In this document: one piece after another, positions 26,932 to 36,336 of the stretch
How positions within the stretch are numbered: the first letter of the stretch is position 1
Layout: every line of letters starts with the position of its first letter
From: Hymenobacter convexus
Lineage (GTDB): Bacteria > Bacteroidota > Bacteroidia > Cytophagales > Hymenobacteraceae
Direction: 5' to 3'
DNA: 64,000 nt
Assembly (NCBI RefSeq): GCF_030580955.1
Contig: NZ_JAUQON010000006.1
Coordinates: forward strand, 186,001-250,000
Translations under genes and position numbers: made by a program
The notes under the pieces: model-generated
Database searches by the model: none
Told to the model about the DNA's origin: nothing
Seen by the model: only the letters and a program-made list of their open reading frames with translations

Positions 26932-29409
26932 TCAGTCGTCGTCGCCCTCCTCTGCCTCCTCGCGCTCGGCCTTTGCCTCGCGCAGAAAAGCGGCGCGGCG
27001 CGGGGCGGGCATGACGCTCTTCTCGCCTCGAATGGCCTGCCAGATATTTTCGTTGAAAGCCAAATCGGGCGCGGCGTCTTCGCGGCTCATATCGAACTTG
27101 AGGGAACGGCGGGCGGGGGCGTTGAAGGCGGTGTTGCGCACGTCCTGCGGGGTGGTGGCGGGACGCAGGGTGTAAGGTTTGAAATTGGGTTTCGGCGTGA
27201 AGCAGGCCCAGAGCGGCAGGGCCGCGGCGTCGTACTGGCTCATGGGCGGAAGGCCGAGAATGAGCTCCAGCGTGCGCAGCATGCCCGACGTGGTGTAGGC
27301 CGTATGCACCACGGCATTGCGCCGGATGTAGGGCCCGATGAGGTAGGCCGTGGAGCGGTGCGCATCGACGTGGTCGGGGCCGTTCTGGGCGTCGTCTTCC
27401 ACTATCATCACCACCGATTCTTTCCAGACGGGGCTGTTCGAAAGGTGCTCGATGAGGCGGCCCAGGGCCAGGTCGTTGTCGGCGGCGTAGCTCAGGGGGT
27501 GCAGCTCGCCCTTGCGGGCGCCGTAGGTGTGGTCGTTGGGCAGGCGAATGATGCTGAGGTCGGGCAGCTTACCGGCGGCCACGAGCTGGTCGAAATCCTT
27601 TTCCCACACCTTCTCGCGGTCTACGTCTTTCACGTGCAGGTTGAAGCCCGCGTACTCCTTGCAGTAGTTGGCCGCGATGGCCGGCTTGGTGGGCTTGCCG
27701 CCGAACACGAACTCGCCGTAGCTGCGGAACGTGCGGCCCGCGCGCAGGCAGTAGTCCCACAGGAAACCATCTTTGGGCTCGGCCACTTCGCCCTTGCTGC
27801 CCTCGAAGTCGTAGTCGCCGCCCCGGCCGCTGTAGTTGCTGGGCCAGGTTTTCTCCACGAAATCGGTGGCGTAGGCGGCCGTGCTCCAGTTGTGGCCGTC
27901 GGCGCTTACCTCGGCATCGACGTAAAAATTATCGAGCAGCACAAACTCCCGGGTGAGGGCGTGGTGGTTGGGCGTCACCTTTTCGGGGAAGAGGCAGAGG
28001 CTAGCGTCGCCGTTGCCAGCCGGCAAATCGCCCAAAACCTGGTCGTAGGTGCGGTTTTCCTTGATGATGTAGAAGACGTGCTTGATGGGCGACTGCTCCC
28101 CCACCCGCTGCGGCACGGGGCTGCCGGCCGGCACGTCGGGCGCCGCTTCCCGGTTTTTGCTGAAAGGCGTGTTGGCGTACACTTGGGCCGAGAAAGCGGC
28201 CAGGGCCTTCTCATCGGGCAGGGGCAGGCGCGTGAGCGCGCCCTTCAGCAGCCCGCCGATGTAGCCGGCGCCCTTCTCTCCCACGTCGCGCACAGGGTTG
28301 GGGCCGTTGGGATTGGGCAGCGAGGTGCTGCCTTTGCCATTGGCTACCAACAGCTGCGCGCCGGCCACGCGCACCGCCGTGGGGTACCAGCCGGTGGGCA
28401 CGAAGCCCAGCGGCCGGCTGGCCGCCGCGTCGCGCACGTCGAATACGGCCACGCAGTTGTTGTCGGCGTTGGCGATGAACAGCTGGGAGTCGTCGGCGCT
28501 CAGGGCCACGCCGTCGGGCGTGCTGCCGGCGGGCGAGGCCGGAAACAGGGCCGTGTTCAGGGTTTCGGTCACGCGGCCAGCGCGGGTATCGATGACGGAC
28601 ACCGAGTTGCTGTTGGCGTTGGCCACGAACAGGCGGCGGCCGTCGCGGGTCAGGGCCAGGTCGTTGGGATGGCTTTCAACGGGGACGCTGGGCAGCAACT
28701 GCTGCTTCTCCACGTCGTACACCGCCACCGCGTGCCCGCCCCACAGGCTGATGTAGAGGCGCGCGCCGTCGGGGCTGAGCAGGGCGGCGTAGGCTTCGGC
28801 CGGCAGCTTGAGGGTGCGCAGGATTTGGCGCGTTTTCAGGTCGAAGGTGTAGAGCGAATTATCCTCGCGCGTCACGGCGTAGAGCTGCTGGCGGCGGCCG
28901 TCCACGGCCAGGCCGGTCACCCCGATTTTTTGCTTCGGCCACTTCTGGCCCAGCACCAGGGCGCTGTCGACGCGCAGTTTCTGGCCCTCTATTTTGAAAG
29001 AATGAATGCGGTTGTGCTGCCCGCCGGAGGCGTAAAGCGTGCGGCCGTCGGGCGCGAAGGCCAGCCCGGCCCAAGCGGCCGGCACCTCCTGGGTGTCGAG
29101 CAGCTTGCCGGTGGCCACGTCCAGCAGCTGCACCGAGTTTTTGCCCCAGCCGGCGTTCACCACGGCGGCCAGGCGGCCGTCGGGGCTGATTTGCAGGTTC
29201 AGGGGCAGGTCGCCGAGCGGGGTGGCGGTGCCGGCCGGGCTCAGCTTCCAGCCGTTGGGCAGGCGGGTTTGGGTGGTGCCGGCAATGGGGCCGGGCAGCA
29301 CGCCGGGCGCCTCGGGCGCAGGTTTTTGGCCGGAGTTGCCGGTGCAGCTGAGCAGCGCGAGCAGCGGCAGTAGCGGGGCGAGGCGGCGGTTTATTTTGGA
29401 TAAAATCAT
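26932..29409 (-). CDS. bifunctional YncE-like propeller / phosphoesterase lipoprotein
   Basis: From ATG 29409 this 825-residue protein has a lipoprotein signal with lipobox LALLSC. Residues of about 40-400 form a YncE-type beta-propeller (LQISPDGRLAAVVNAG, LAFAPDGRTLYASGG, LTRDGRRLFVANANSNSVSV, LSADDSQLFIANADNNCVAV). Residues of about 420-760 form an alkaline-phosphatase-fold phosphoesterase of the PF04185 type: HVFYIIKENRTYDQVLGDL, VDAEVSADGHNWSTAAYATD, VMIVEDDAQNGPDHVDAHRS. Relatives include phospholipase C and acid phosphatases. Both domains are known as a fusion in Bacteroidota. The substrate is unknown; location is the envelope. Confidence 0.88.
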   Translation of the reverse strand: MILSKINRRLAPLLPLLALLSCTGNSGQKPAPEAPGVLPGPIAGTTQTRLPNGWKLSPAGTATPLGDLPLNLQISPDGRLAAVVNAGWGKNSVQLLDVATGKLLDTQEVPAAWAGLAFAPDGRTLYASGGQHNRIHSFKIEGQKLRVDSALVLGQKWPKQKIGVTGLAVDGRRQQLYAVTREDNSLYTFDLKTRQILRTLKLPAEAYAALLSPDGARLYISLWGGHAVAVYDVEKQQLLPSVPVESHPNDLALTRDGRRLFVANANSNSVSVIDTRAGRVTETLNTALFPASPAGSTPDGVALSADDSQLFIANADNNCVAVFDVRDAAASRPLGFVPTGWYPTAVRVAGAQLLVANGKGSTSLPNPNGPNPVRDVGEKGAGYIGGLLKGALTRLPLPDEKALAAFSAQVYANTPFSKNREAAPDVPAGSPVPQRVGEQSPIKHVFYIIKENRTYDQVLGDLPAGNGDASLCLFPEKVTPNHHALTREFVLLDNFYVDAEVSADGHNWSTAAYATDFVEKTWPSNYSGRGGDYDFEGSKGEVAEPKDGFLWDYCLRAGRTFRSYGEFVFGGKPTKPAIAANYCKEYAGFNLHVKDVDREKVWEKDFDQLVAAGKLPDLSIIRLPNDHTYGARKGELHPLSYAADNDLALGRLIEHLSNSPVWKESVVMIVEDDAQNGPDHVDAHRSTAYLIGPYIRRNAVVHTAYTTSGMLRTLELILGLPPMSQYDAAALPLWACFTPKPNFKPYTLRPATTPQDVRNTAFNAPARRSLKFDMSREDAAPDLAFNENIWQAIRGEKSVMPAPRRAAFLREAKAEREEAEEGDDD

Positions 29410-29496
29410 AAGCAAAAGCAGCGCCGTGGCTTGGCGGCGCTAGCCGATGCGAAGGTAGCCGGTGGGCGCGGGAGGTCGTTCTTACGGGCACCTCAC

Positions 29497-29521
29497 CGCC
29501 CGGCCACCTCTCCCAAAGGAA
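29497..29521. repeat. single family F-like hairpin
   Basis: GCCACCTCTCCCAAAGGAAA and following bases form an imperfect hairpin resembling one arm of the outer repeat at 13840. No second arm is seen nearby, so it may be a decayed half-element. Confidence 0.45.
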
Positions 29522-29640
29522 AGAGGAAGCCGAACGATTACGAAAAACGCCTCACCAGAACAACCATTTGCATTCAGCCACAAAATAGAAACACCCGAGT
29601 GCCGTTGTAAGCGCACTCTCCATCTCATCATCGGGTTTTT

Positions 29641-30417
29641 ATGCTGCGTCGTCTGTCGTGCTGCGGGTTGCTCATGCTGTCTGTTTTCCAACTGTTTGCC
29701 CAGGGCTGCACCATGAGCAGCACAACGGCTGCCGATAGTTTGATTGGCAAAAACCCGGCGGCTTTCTGGAAAGAGCAGCTGCGGTTTCCGCGGGTGCGGG
29801 CGGCGCAGGCAGCCATAGGGCCGGCGCTGGCCACGCGGCTGCGTACGCACTCGCTCGATTCCAAGCAGTTGGAAATCTTCATTCGAATGATAAAAAGCCG
29901 CGCCGAGCTGGAAGTGTGGGCCCGCAACCAAGGCAGCGGCCCTTTTCAGCTGCTCGAAACCTACCCGCTATCGGCCACGTCGGGCACGCTAGGGCCCAAG
30001 CGCCGGGCCGGCGACTACCAGGTGCCCGAGGGCTTCTACGAAATCGACCGCTTCAATCCCAAAAGCAACTACCACCTCTCGCTGGGCCTGAACTACCCCA
30101 ACGCCGCCGACCGCGCCCTGGGCGAGCCCAACCCAGGTGGCGACATCTTCATCCACGGCGGCGCGGCCTCCATCGGCTGCCTGCCCATCACCGACGCCGG
30201 CATCGAGGAGGTGTACCTGCTGGCCGTGGCGGCGCGGGCCGCCGGGCAGGCTGTCATTCCGGTGCACCTTTTCCCCTTTGCCATCACCGAAGCCGAGCTG
30301 GCCAAACGCCGCAATAGCCCGCACCAGGCCTTTTGGCGGGGTTTGCTGCCGGGCTACGCGTATTTCGAGCAGCACCATGAGGTAATGGGAGCCGGGGCGC
30401 TGGTAGTGGCGCGGTAG
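29641..30417 (+). CDS. YafK-type L,D-transpeptidase family protein
   Basis: This 258-residue exported protein (signal MLRRLSCCGLLMLSVFQLFA) has a YkuD-type catalytic domain of the YafK/ErfK kind. The marks are FQLLETYPLSATSGTLGPK, GDYQVPEGFYEIDRFNP, and the active-site motif IFIHGGAASIGCLPIT with the histidine and the catalytic cysteine. E. coli YafK (DpaA) cuts Braun lipoprotein from peptidoglycan, and others cross-link or trim peptides. Here the enzyme should act on peptidoglycan or a bound lipoprotein; which of these is not shown. Confidence 0.9.
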   Translation: MLRRLSCCGLLMLSVFQLFAQGCTMSSTTAADSLIGKNPAAFWKEQLRFPRVRAAQAAIGPALATRLRTHSLDSKQLEIFIRMIKSRAELEVWARNQGSGPFQLLETYPLSATSGTLGPKRRAGDYQVPEGFYEIDRFNPKSNYHLSLGLNYPNAADRALGEPNPGGDIFIHGGAASIGCLPITDAGIEEVYLLAVAARAAGQAVIPVHLFPFAITEAELAKRRNSPHQAFWRGLLPGYAYFEQHHEVMGAGALVVAR

Positions 30418-30424
30418 AGGGCTT

Positions 30425-30497
30425 GTAGCATGGACTCTGCGAGTCCGCGCCTGGGCGAACGTTCCAGCAATGCGCGGACTCGCAGAGTCCACGCTAC
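30425..30497. repeat. paired palindromic repeat, family D
   Basis: The left arm is GTAGCATGGACTCTGCGAGT and the right arm ends CGCAGAGTCCACGCTAC. Each arm holds the hairpin GGACTC-TGC-GAGTCC. It separates two co-oriented genes. Confidence 0.9.
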
Positions 30498-30576
30498 GGG
30501 TCACCCCTACCTCCAAACGCACCATTGGGCACGGTTTTTTCGTTTAGCCGCAAAACCAACCTGATTTCCCTTGCCC

Positions 30577-31665
30577 ATGAAACGCCTTTTTCTTGCGTTG
30601 TCGTCGTTGTTTTTCACCCTCGCTGCCCAGGCCCAACGGCCTACCGACCTGTGGTATTTCGGCCAGCAAGCCGGCCTCACCTTCGCCGACGGCACCCCCA
30701 AGCCGCTGAACGACGGCAAGATGAGCACCTACGAAGGCTGCGCCGTGGCCACCACCGCCAAGGGCGAGCTGCTCTTCTACACCAACGGCGAAACCGTGTG
30801 GAACCGCAAACACCAGCCCATGCCCAACGGCCGCAAGCTGATGGGCAGCGGCAGCAGCACCCAATCGGCCCTCATCGTGCCCGACCCCGGCTCCGGCAAC
30901 GTGTTCTACATCTTCACGGTGGCGCCGCAGGGTACGCCCAACGGTCTGCGCTACTCGATAGTGGACATGACCCGCGACGACGGATTCGGCGACCTGCCCC
31001 GCGTGAACCTGCTGCTCATTCAGCCGGTGGCCGAAAAGCTGGCCGCCGTGCGCCACCAGAACGGCCGCGACACCTGGGTGGTGGCCCACCGCTGGAACTC
31101 CAACGCCTTCGTGAGCTACCTCGTCACGGCCGAGGGCGTGGCCGGCAAGCCCATCATGAGCAACGTGGGCAGCATGAACGCCGGCCCCGGCCGCAACGCC
31201 ATCGGCGCCCTCAAGTTCTCGCCCGACGGCAAGCACCTGGCCGCCGCGCTCTGGCGCGAAACCAACAAGTTTGAAATCTACGATTTTGACCGCGCCACCG
31301 GCAAAGTGACCAACCCGCGCAGCTTCGGGCCCTTTGCCGAAGCCTACGGCGTGGAGTTTTCGCCCGACGGCTCCAAGGTGTACGGCACCTGCAACGGCGT
31401 GGGCGGCGGCGAAACTCAAATCTGGCAGTTCGACCTCAAAACCAAGAGCAAAACGCTGGTCGGCACCTCGGCCAACCGCAAAATCGGCGCCCTACAACTC
31501 GGGCCCGACGGCCGCATCTACGTGGCCCGCGAAGACAACCCCAACCTCGGCGTCATCGAGCAGCCCAACGCCCTGGGCAAGGACTGCAAGTACGTGGACG
31601 AAGGCCTGAAGCTGGGCGGCCGGCGCAGCAAGCTGGGCCTGCCGGCGTTTGTGGTGGTGCCGTAG
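30577..31665 (+). CDS. exported beta-propeller protein (T9SS-associated N-domain type)
   Basis: From ATG 30577 the product has 362 residues with signal MKRLFLALSSLFFTLAAQAQ. The motifs DLWYFGQQAGLTFADGTPK, YEGCAVATTAKGELLFYTNG, VWNRKHQPMPNG and STQSALIVPDPGSGNVFYIF, then ALKFSPDGKHLAAALW and GVEFSPDGSKVYGTCNG, are those of the propeller domain that opens large type-B type IX secretion cargo proteins. Here it stands alone: no PKD repeats and no C-terminal sorting domain follow. It may be periplasmic or secreted; the partner is unknown. Confidence 0.8.
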   Translation: MKRLFLALSSLFFTLAAQAQRPTDLWYFGQQAGLTFADGTPKPLNDGKMSTYEGCAVATTAKGELLFYTNGETVWNRKHQPMPNGRKLMGSGSSTQSALIVPDPGSGNVFYIFTVAPQGTPNGLRYSIVDMTRDDGFGDLPRVNLLLIQPVAEKLAAVRHQNGRDTWVVAHRWNSNAFVSYLVTAEGVAGKPIMSNVGSMNAGPGRNAIGALKFSPDGKHLAAALWRETNKFEIYDFDRATGKVTNPRSFGPFAEAYGVEFSPDGSKVYGTCNGVGGGETQIWQFDLKTKSKTLVGTSANRKIGALQLGPDGRIYVAREDNPNLGVIEQPNALGKDCKYVDEGLKLGGRRSKLGLPAFVVVP

Positions 31666-31680
31666 GCGTAGAAACAAACC

Positions 31681-31784
31681 GCCTGTCATCCTGAGCGCAG
31701 CGAAGGACCTTATCACGATAGAACATTTGCAGTAATTACTGCTGTCAACGGGATAAGGTCCTTCGCTGCGCTCAGGATGACAGG
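31681..31784. repeat. paired palindromic repeat, family A
   Basis: The arm CCTGTCATCCTGAGCGCAGC with GAAGGACCTTATC faces its inverse, ending CAGGATGACAGG. It lies between convergent genes. Confidence 0.9.
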
Positions 31785-31807
31785 CGTTTTCTCTTGTTCT
31801 TCAGCCC

Positions 31808-33250
31808 TTAGTTCGTCGTCGACTCGCCGCCAATCTTGAAGCGCAGCACGCCGAATGCCACCGAAGTATAGGGTGATTCTTCGCTCAGCAAACCCACCAG
31901 GTCGCGGGTGCTGATACCGGCTTCCCACACGGGCGTCACGAAGGTGAGGCCCAGCGGCAGGCTTTTGCCGTAGCCGGCGCCGTCGGTGAAGCCGCTGCTC
32001 AGCTTGAGCCAGTGCAGGGGCTTGTAGTCGACGCCCACGCCCACGAAGGGCGAGGTGAGGTTGCCGGCCACTTTGTTGAGGGGCAAGGTCACGTCGAGGC
32101 CGGCTTCGAAAAACTGGCTGATGCGCACGCCGCCGCCCAGCCGCAACTTGGCCGGCAACGAAGCCTTGCGCTCCTTGGCCGCTTCGTAGGTGAACAGGCT
32201 TTGCTTGTCCTGGTCGAACTGCTTGCTGATTTCGGTGAACACGTCGTAGGTCGTCAGGCCGGTCGAGGCGGTTTGCTGCAGCTTCTGGTCGCTGGCTTGC
32301 AGCACGTTGCCGGTCCAGGTCATCGAGCCGATGTCGGTAACCGACGCGCCCAGCCGCACGATTTTGCCCACCTCGGCCGCCAGGCCGAAGTCGAACCCGT
32401 TGCCTTTGCCCACCGGCCGCAGGCCCGTGCCGCTTTCCAGGTTGAAGTTGGGGTTGGTAGCTAGGCTGCCGTAGTTGATATTAAACAGTGGCGACAGTGC
32501 GCTGTAGGCATACAAGTTGCCGCCGCTCACGCGCACATCGGCAATGCCGATGCCCTGAATATAACGGTAGCCCACGCCGGCCGAAAGCTTGAAGCCCGTC
32601 TTATCAAGCACCTGCAGGCCGTAGGAAATATTGTATTCGCTGGTCCAGGCCGCCTGGATGTTGGTGCCATCGAGCACCGTCGAAATCAGGGGGGCGTTGG
32701 GGTTGGTGGGCGTGGCGTTGCCGCTGGTGTTGGGCGTGGGGTAATACTGCTTCACGATGGCCGCGTTCTGGCCGTTCACGATGATGTCGGCCGCGTTGCC
32801 GTTCAGGGCCAGGTGGCCGGCCACGCGCTGGCGGTTGCTGAAGGCAATGCCGCCCAGGCCGTTGGGCAAGGTCACGGCCAGGCCCAGCGTGGTCACGTCC
32901 ACGTTCAGGTTCAGCACGTTGTCGCCCGAAAGCTGCTGCACCAGCAGCGTGCGGTCGGCGGGTGTCAGGGCCTGCTTGCCATCGTAGAGGATGTGCTTGA
33001 ACATGGTTTTGGTGAGCGACTGCGACCCCGCGCCCGCCCCGGTTTCGGCGATGGTGAAGGCCACCTTGAAGTCGGTGCCGCGGCCCAGGTTGGCCGGGTT
33101 GATGCCGATGACCTGGTAGTCGGTGGCGAAGGTGTTGATGACACCGCCCCGGCCAGTGGCCGAGAAGTTGCTCAACTCGTTCTGGGCCCACGCCGAGCCC
33201 GGAAGCGCCAGCCCGAGGGCCAGCAGCGCATAGTGAAAAGGTGCTTTCAT
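31808..33250 (-). CDS. DUF5723 family outer-membrane protein
   Basis: From ATG 33250 this 480-residue protein has a signal peptide (MKAPFHYALLALGLALPGSA) and then NELSNFSATGRGGVINTFAT and DYQVIGINPANLGRGTD, the opening of the Bacteroidota DUF5723 family. The rest alternates short polar and hydrophobic strands (GGIAFSNRQRVAGHLALNG, FDFGLAAEVGKIVRLGASV, LRLGGGVRISQFFEAGLDV), consistent with a FadL-like outer-membrane barrel. A longer open frame upstream of 33250 is rejected because the signal peptide fixes the start. The function is unknown. Confidence 0.82.
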   Translation of the reverse strand: MKAPFHYALLALGLALPGSAWAQNELSNFSATGRGGVINTFATDYQVIGINPANLGRGTDFKVAFTIAETGAGAGSQSLTKTMFKHILYDGKQALTPADRTLLVQQLSGDNVLNLNVDVTTLGLAVTLPNGLGGIAFSNRQRVAGHLALNGNAADIIVNGQNAAIVKQYYPTPNTSGNATPTNPNAPLISTVLDGTNIQAAWTSEYNISYGLQVLDKTGFKLSAGVGYRYIQGIGIADVRVSGGNLYAYSALSPLFNINYGSLATNPNFNLESGTGLRPVGKGNGFDFGLAAEVGKIVRLGASVTDIGSMTWTGNVLQASDQKLQQTASTGLTTYDVFTEISKQFDQDKQSLFTYEAAKERKASLPAKLRLGGGVRISQFFEAGLDVTLPLNKVAGNLTSPFVGVGVDYKPLHWLKLSSGFTDGAGYGKSLPLGLTFVTPVWEAGISTRDLVGLLSEESPYTSVAFGVLRFKIGGESTTN

Positions 33251-33447
33251 AGTTGAAGGCAGGTGAAAAAGGTGGACGAATGGGGAGGCGGGAGGGGAAG
33301 GGCGTGCGCAAAGAACCCGCGTGCGGCCAGCGGTGCCAAGCACAGTCGCCCAACGCCGGGGGAGCGTCGACCACTGCCGGGCTTCGACCTTGATGGCCGA
33401 AACGCCCGTTCTTTGCAGCCGCAAGCTAACGCCTCCTTTTCAATATT

Positions 33448-34440
33448 TTGCCTCCCAAACGTCTTTCCGTCGCCGAATACGCTGCCGGCATCCGGGCCGG
33501 GTCCCGCACGGTGCTGGGCCGGGCCATCACGCTGGTCGAAAGCACCTTGCCCTCCGACCAGGCCCTGGCCCAGCAGGTGCTCCAGGCCGTGCTGCCCCAC
33601 ACCGGCCGCAGCCTGCGCGTGGGCATCACGGGCGTGCCGGGCGTGGGCAAAAGCACGTTTATTGAAGCTTTGGGCCGCTTTTTGGTCGAAACCAAGGGCC
33701 ACCGGCTGGCCGTGCTGGCCGTGGACCCCAGCAGCCAGCGCGGCGGCGGCAGCATTCTGGGCGATAAAACCCGCATGCCCTGGCTGGCCGCGCACGAGGC
33801 CGCCTTCATCCGCCCCTCCCCCGCCGGCAGCAGCCTCGGCGGCGTGGCCCGCGCCACCCGCGAGGCCGTGCTGCTGTGCGAAGCCGCCGGCCACGACGTC
33901 ATTTTCGTCGAAACCGTGGGCGTGGGCCAGTCCGAAACCACTGTGCACGGCATGGTCGATTTCTTTCTGCTGCTGCTGCTGGCCGGCGCCGGCGACGAGC
34001 TGCAGGGCATGAAGCGCGGCATCATGGAAATGGCCGACGCCCTGTGCATCACCAAAGCCGACCACGGCAACGAGCAGGCCGCCCGCCGCGCCAAAGTCGA
34101 TTACCAGAGCGCCCTGCACCTGTTTCCGGCCGCGCCGTCGGGGCAGGTGCCGCCGGTGTTGCTCACCTCGGCCGTGAGCGGCACGGGCCTGGCCGAGGTG
34201 TGGCAGGCCATCGAAGCCTACGCCGCGGCCACCCGGCAAAGCGGTTATTTCGAGCAGCGCCGCCAGCAGCAACAGCTCCAATGGCTGCACCAAAGCATTG
34301 CCCAGGAGCTGGAAACGCGCTTTTACGCCGATGCCGCCGTGCGCCAGCGCCTGCCCGCCCTCCAACAAGCCGTGGCCGCCGGAAGGGTTACGCCCTTCGC
34401 AGCGGCCACGGAGCTGCTGGACCTGACGGCGGGAGAATAG
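33448..34440 (+). CDS. meaB: MeaB/ArgK-type GTPase for methylmalonyl-CoA mutase
   Basis: This G3E GTPase protects and reloads adenosylcobalamin-dependent methylmalonyl-CoA mutase. The product has 330 residues from TTG 33448; no ATG lies near. Motifs are the P-loop VGITGVPGVGKSTFIEAL, VDPSSQRGGGSILGDKTRM, the switch DVIFVETVGVGQSE, and the base-recognition segment ALCITKADHGNE, in which TKAD replaces the usual NKAD. The C-terminal dimerisation helices are present. The mutase itself is not in the window; the acyl-CoA carboxylase at 58434 could belong to connected acyl-CoA metabolism. Confidence 0.93.
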   Translation: MPPKRLSVAEYAAGIRAGSRTVLGRAITLVESTLPSDQALAQQVLQAVLPHTGRSLRVGITGVPGVGKSTFIEALGRFLVETKGHRLAVLAVDPSSQRGGGSILGDKTRMPWLAAHEAAFIRPSPAGSSLGGVARATREAVLLCEAAGHDVIFVETVGVGQSETTVHGMVDFFLLLLLAGAGDELQGMKRGIMEMADALCITKADHGNEQAARRAKVDYQSALHLFPAAPSGQVPPVLLTSAVSGTGLAEVWQAIEAYAAATRQSGYFEQRRQQQQLQWLHQSIAQELETRFYADAAVRQRLPALQQAVAAGRVTPFAAATELLDLTAGE

Positions 34441-34454
34441 GCCGGTTCATAACT

Positions 34455-34556
34455 GGTCATGCTGAGCGCAGTCGAAGCATCTCTACCGCAGCACTAATCC
34501 AATCGACAAGGATTTACTATTGCGGCAGAGATGCTTCGACTGCGCTCAGCATGACC
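34455..34556. repeat. paired palindromic repeat, family B
   Basis: The arm GGTCATGCTGAGCGCAGTCG with AAGCATCTCTACCG faces its inverse, ending GCTCAGCATGACC. It lies between convergent genes. Confidence 0.9.
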
Positions 34557-34579
34557 GGCGGACGGCGCTTACTAAACCC

Positions 34580-35053
34580 CTACAGCGCCGCCGTCGCCAG
34601 CCCGCTTTCCACGCGGCGCGTGGCGGTTTCGCGCACGGCGATGCTGGTGCTGCCGACCTGCCTGGCATCCACGTCTACAGTGTAGCGGTAGCGGCTGGCG
34701 CCCACCCGGCACTGCACCACATAGCGGCCCGTCGGCAAGCCGTTGAACTTGAGCCGGGTGCCGTAGGCCGGCGTGCGGTAGGTTTCGTTGAGCAGCGTCT
34801 GGTTGGTGTTGAGGTCAATGACCTGCATGCTGGCCTTTTGCTGAGCGGGGTTGCTGATGCGGACGCGCAGGCTTTCGGCGTCGGGCTGGGTCACCTGCAC
34901 GGGCTCGGTGGCCAACGTTTGGGCTTGTGCCGGCTGAGTTACGGCGGCCCCCAGCAGGACCAGGGCGCCGATGGCGAATGCGCGAGCGCCTTGGGCAGCG
35001 GCTGAAACTGGAGTGGCAAGTTGGGCCAGGCGGAAGTGGAAGGTAGTTTTCAT
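34580..35053 (-). CDS. small exported hypothetical protein
   Basis: This 157-residue protein has an N-terminal export signal (AFAIGALVLLGAAVTQPAQA, after a long polar start) and a single beta-sandwich-like domain: ESLRVRISNPAQQKASMQVI, DLNTNQTLLNETYRT, FNGLPTGRYVVQCRVG and SRYRYTVDVD. The strand pattern resembles the C-terminal sorting domain of type IX cargo (a G-x-Y-x-V element) but forms the whole mature protein. I recognise no named family. It is probably periplasmic or surface-located. Confidence 0.7.
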   Translation of the reverse strand: MKTTFHFRLAQLATPVSAAAQGARAFAIGALVLLGAAVTQPAQAQTLATEPVQVTQPDAESLRVRISNPAQQKASMQVIDLNTNQTLLNETYRTPAYGTRLKFNGLPTGRYVVQCRVGASRYRYTVDVDARQVGSTSIAVRETATRRVESGLATAAL

Positions 35054-35445
35054 GGTTTTGCAGAAAAAAGGGGTTTGTTGGATGAATGGTCGTCCCTGGC
35101 AAGGCCGGCGCCAGCGCGCCGCTCGTGTCCGGTTTTGAGCGGTAGCGGCCCAGGGTCATGTGGTAGAATTCTATTCCTGTGCCAACTTTTTATCTCTTTC
35201 AAAATCAGTACTTTAATTAACATAACAACCAAATCACGCTGTATAATTCTGTTCACTGTCGGGCAGGTGTTCAAATCCGAACACTCCGGGCTACACCAAT
35301 TTGAAAAGGTAGATTTCAGGCCTGAAAAAGCCATTTTTAACAAGGCGAACACTACTATTGGACAGCAAGCCGGGGCTGGCCGCGACTGGTGGTGCGGTTT
35401 TGCTACCTTCGTTTTTTACCGGCTCACCTTCTCTATTCGCCTGTC
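35054..35445. other. AT-rich intergenic region
   Basis: Nearly 400 bases lie between two divergent genes. The stretch of about 35160-35350 is much more AT-rich than the surroundings and codes for nothing convincing. TACCTTCG at 35404-35411, one base off the -7 consensus, may serve the rightward gene. Confidence 0.5.
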
Positions 35446-36336
35446 TTGGTCCTTCGCTCCCTGTTGCTAACCTTTTTGCCGGCTGCTTTTTGCCTGTTAC
35501 CCGGCCGCATTCTGGCCCAAACCTTCAGCGGTACCGTTACCAGCGAGGCCACCCAGCAGGGCGTGCCGTTCGTGAACATTGGCCTGCCCCGCCGGGGCCT
35601 GGGCACCGTGAGCGACGAACAGGGCCACTACCGCCTGGCCTACAACGCCGCGTACGCCACCGACACGGTGCGGATTTCCAGCGTCGGTTTCCGGGCGCAA
35701 CTCGTGCCGTTTGCGGCTTTGCTGGCCGCCCCCGCCATCCGCCTCGTGCCGGAAGAGGTGGCCCTCAACGAAGTGAGCGTGACGGCCGCCGGGGCTTACC
35801 GCCGCACGCACACGGTGGGGCTGGATAAGCCCAGTTCTCACCTGAACTTTCACATGATGTCCAACGAGCTGGGCACCGAAATCGGAACCATTGTGCACCT
35901 CGACCGGCACCCGGCGCTGGTGCAAAGCCTGCACGTGGCCGTGGTGAAAAACGAGGCCGGCCCGCTCACCTTCCGCCTCAACCTATACCGGCTCGACGCC
36001 AAGGGCGTGCCCACCACTGAAAAGCTAATGGCCCACGACGTTTTCGTGACGGCCCAGCCGCAGGCCGGCGTGCTGAGCGTGGACCTGGGCGCCAACCGGG
36101 TGGTGCTCGACCAGGACTTTCTGCTGGCGCTGGAGTGGGTGAAAGCGCCCCAAGGCGCGCCCGAAGCTGATTTCACCAAGCGCATCGGCTTCGGGGGCGC
36201 GCTGAAGGCGGGCGGCCTGCAGCTCTACATGCGGCGCACCAGCCAGGCCGCCTGGATTAAGCCGACTTTCAAAAGCAACGTGCCGCTGCTGGGCCTGCGG
36301 CCGGCCCTGGCCCTTTACACGACGGTGAAAGACTAA
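35446..36336 (+). CDS. carboxypeptidase-regulatory-like domain protein
   Basis: From TTG 35446 the product has 296 residues with a signal peptide ending FCLLPGRILAQ; GTG 35389 is another possible start. Residues of about 30-110 form a carboxypeptidase-regulatory beta-sandwich (FSGTVTSEATQQGVPFVNIG, LGTVSDEQGHYRLAYNA, DTVRISSVGFRAQLVPF). The remaining 180 residues form a beta-rich domain (FRLNLYRLDAKGVPTTEKLM, LDQDFLLALEWVKAP) without a TonB plug or barrel. This set is common in Bacteroidota exported proteins of unknown role. Confidence 0.75.
   Translation: MVLRSLLLTFLPAAFCLLPGRILAQTFSGTVTSEATQQGVPFVNIGLPRRGLGTVSDEQGHYRLAYNAAYATDTVRISSVGFRAQLVPFAALLAAPAIRLVPEEVALNEVSVTAAGAYRRTHTVGLDKPSSHLNFHMMSNELGTEIGTIVHLDRHPALVQSLHVAVVKNEAGPLTFRLNLYRLDAKGVPTTEKLMAHDVFVTAQPQAGVLSVDLGANRVVLDQDFLLALEWVKAPQGAPEADFTKRIGFGGALKAGGLQLYMRRTSQAAWIKPTFKSNVPLLGLRPALALYTTVKD

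Noticed and set aside
26878..29373. 831-codon open frame antisense to the propeller-phosphoesterase gene
   Set aside because: Composition (Gly, Ala, Val, His, Arg) is that of a shadow frame in high-GC DNA, and it starts within a palindromic repeat.
33251..33424. 58-residue N-terminal extension of the DUF5723 protein
   Set aside because: The signal peptide starting at ATG 33250 fixes the start; the extension is Arg/Pro-rich shadow sequence.
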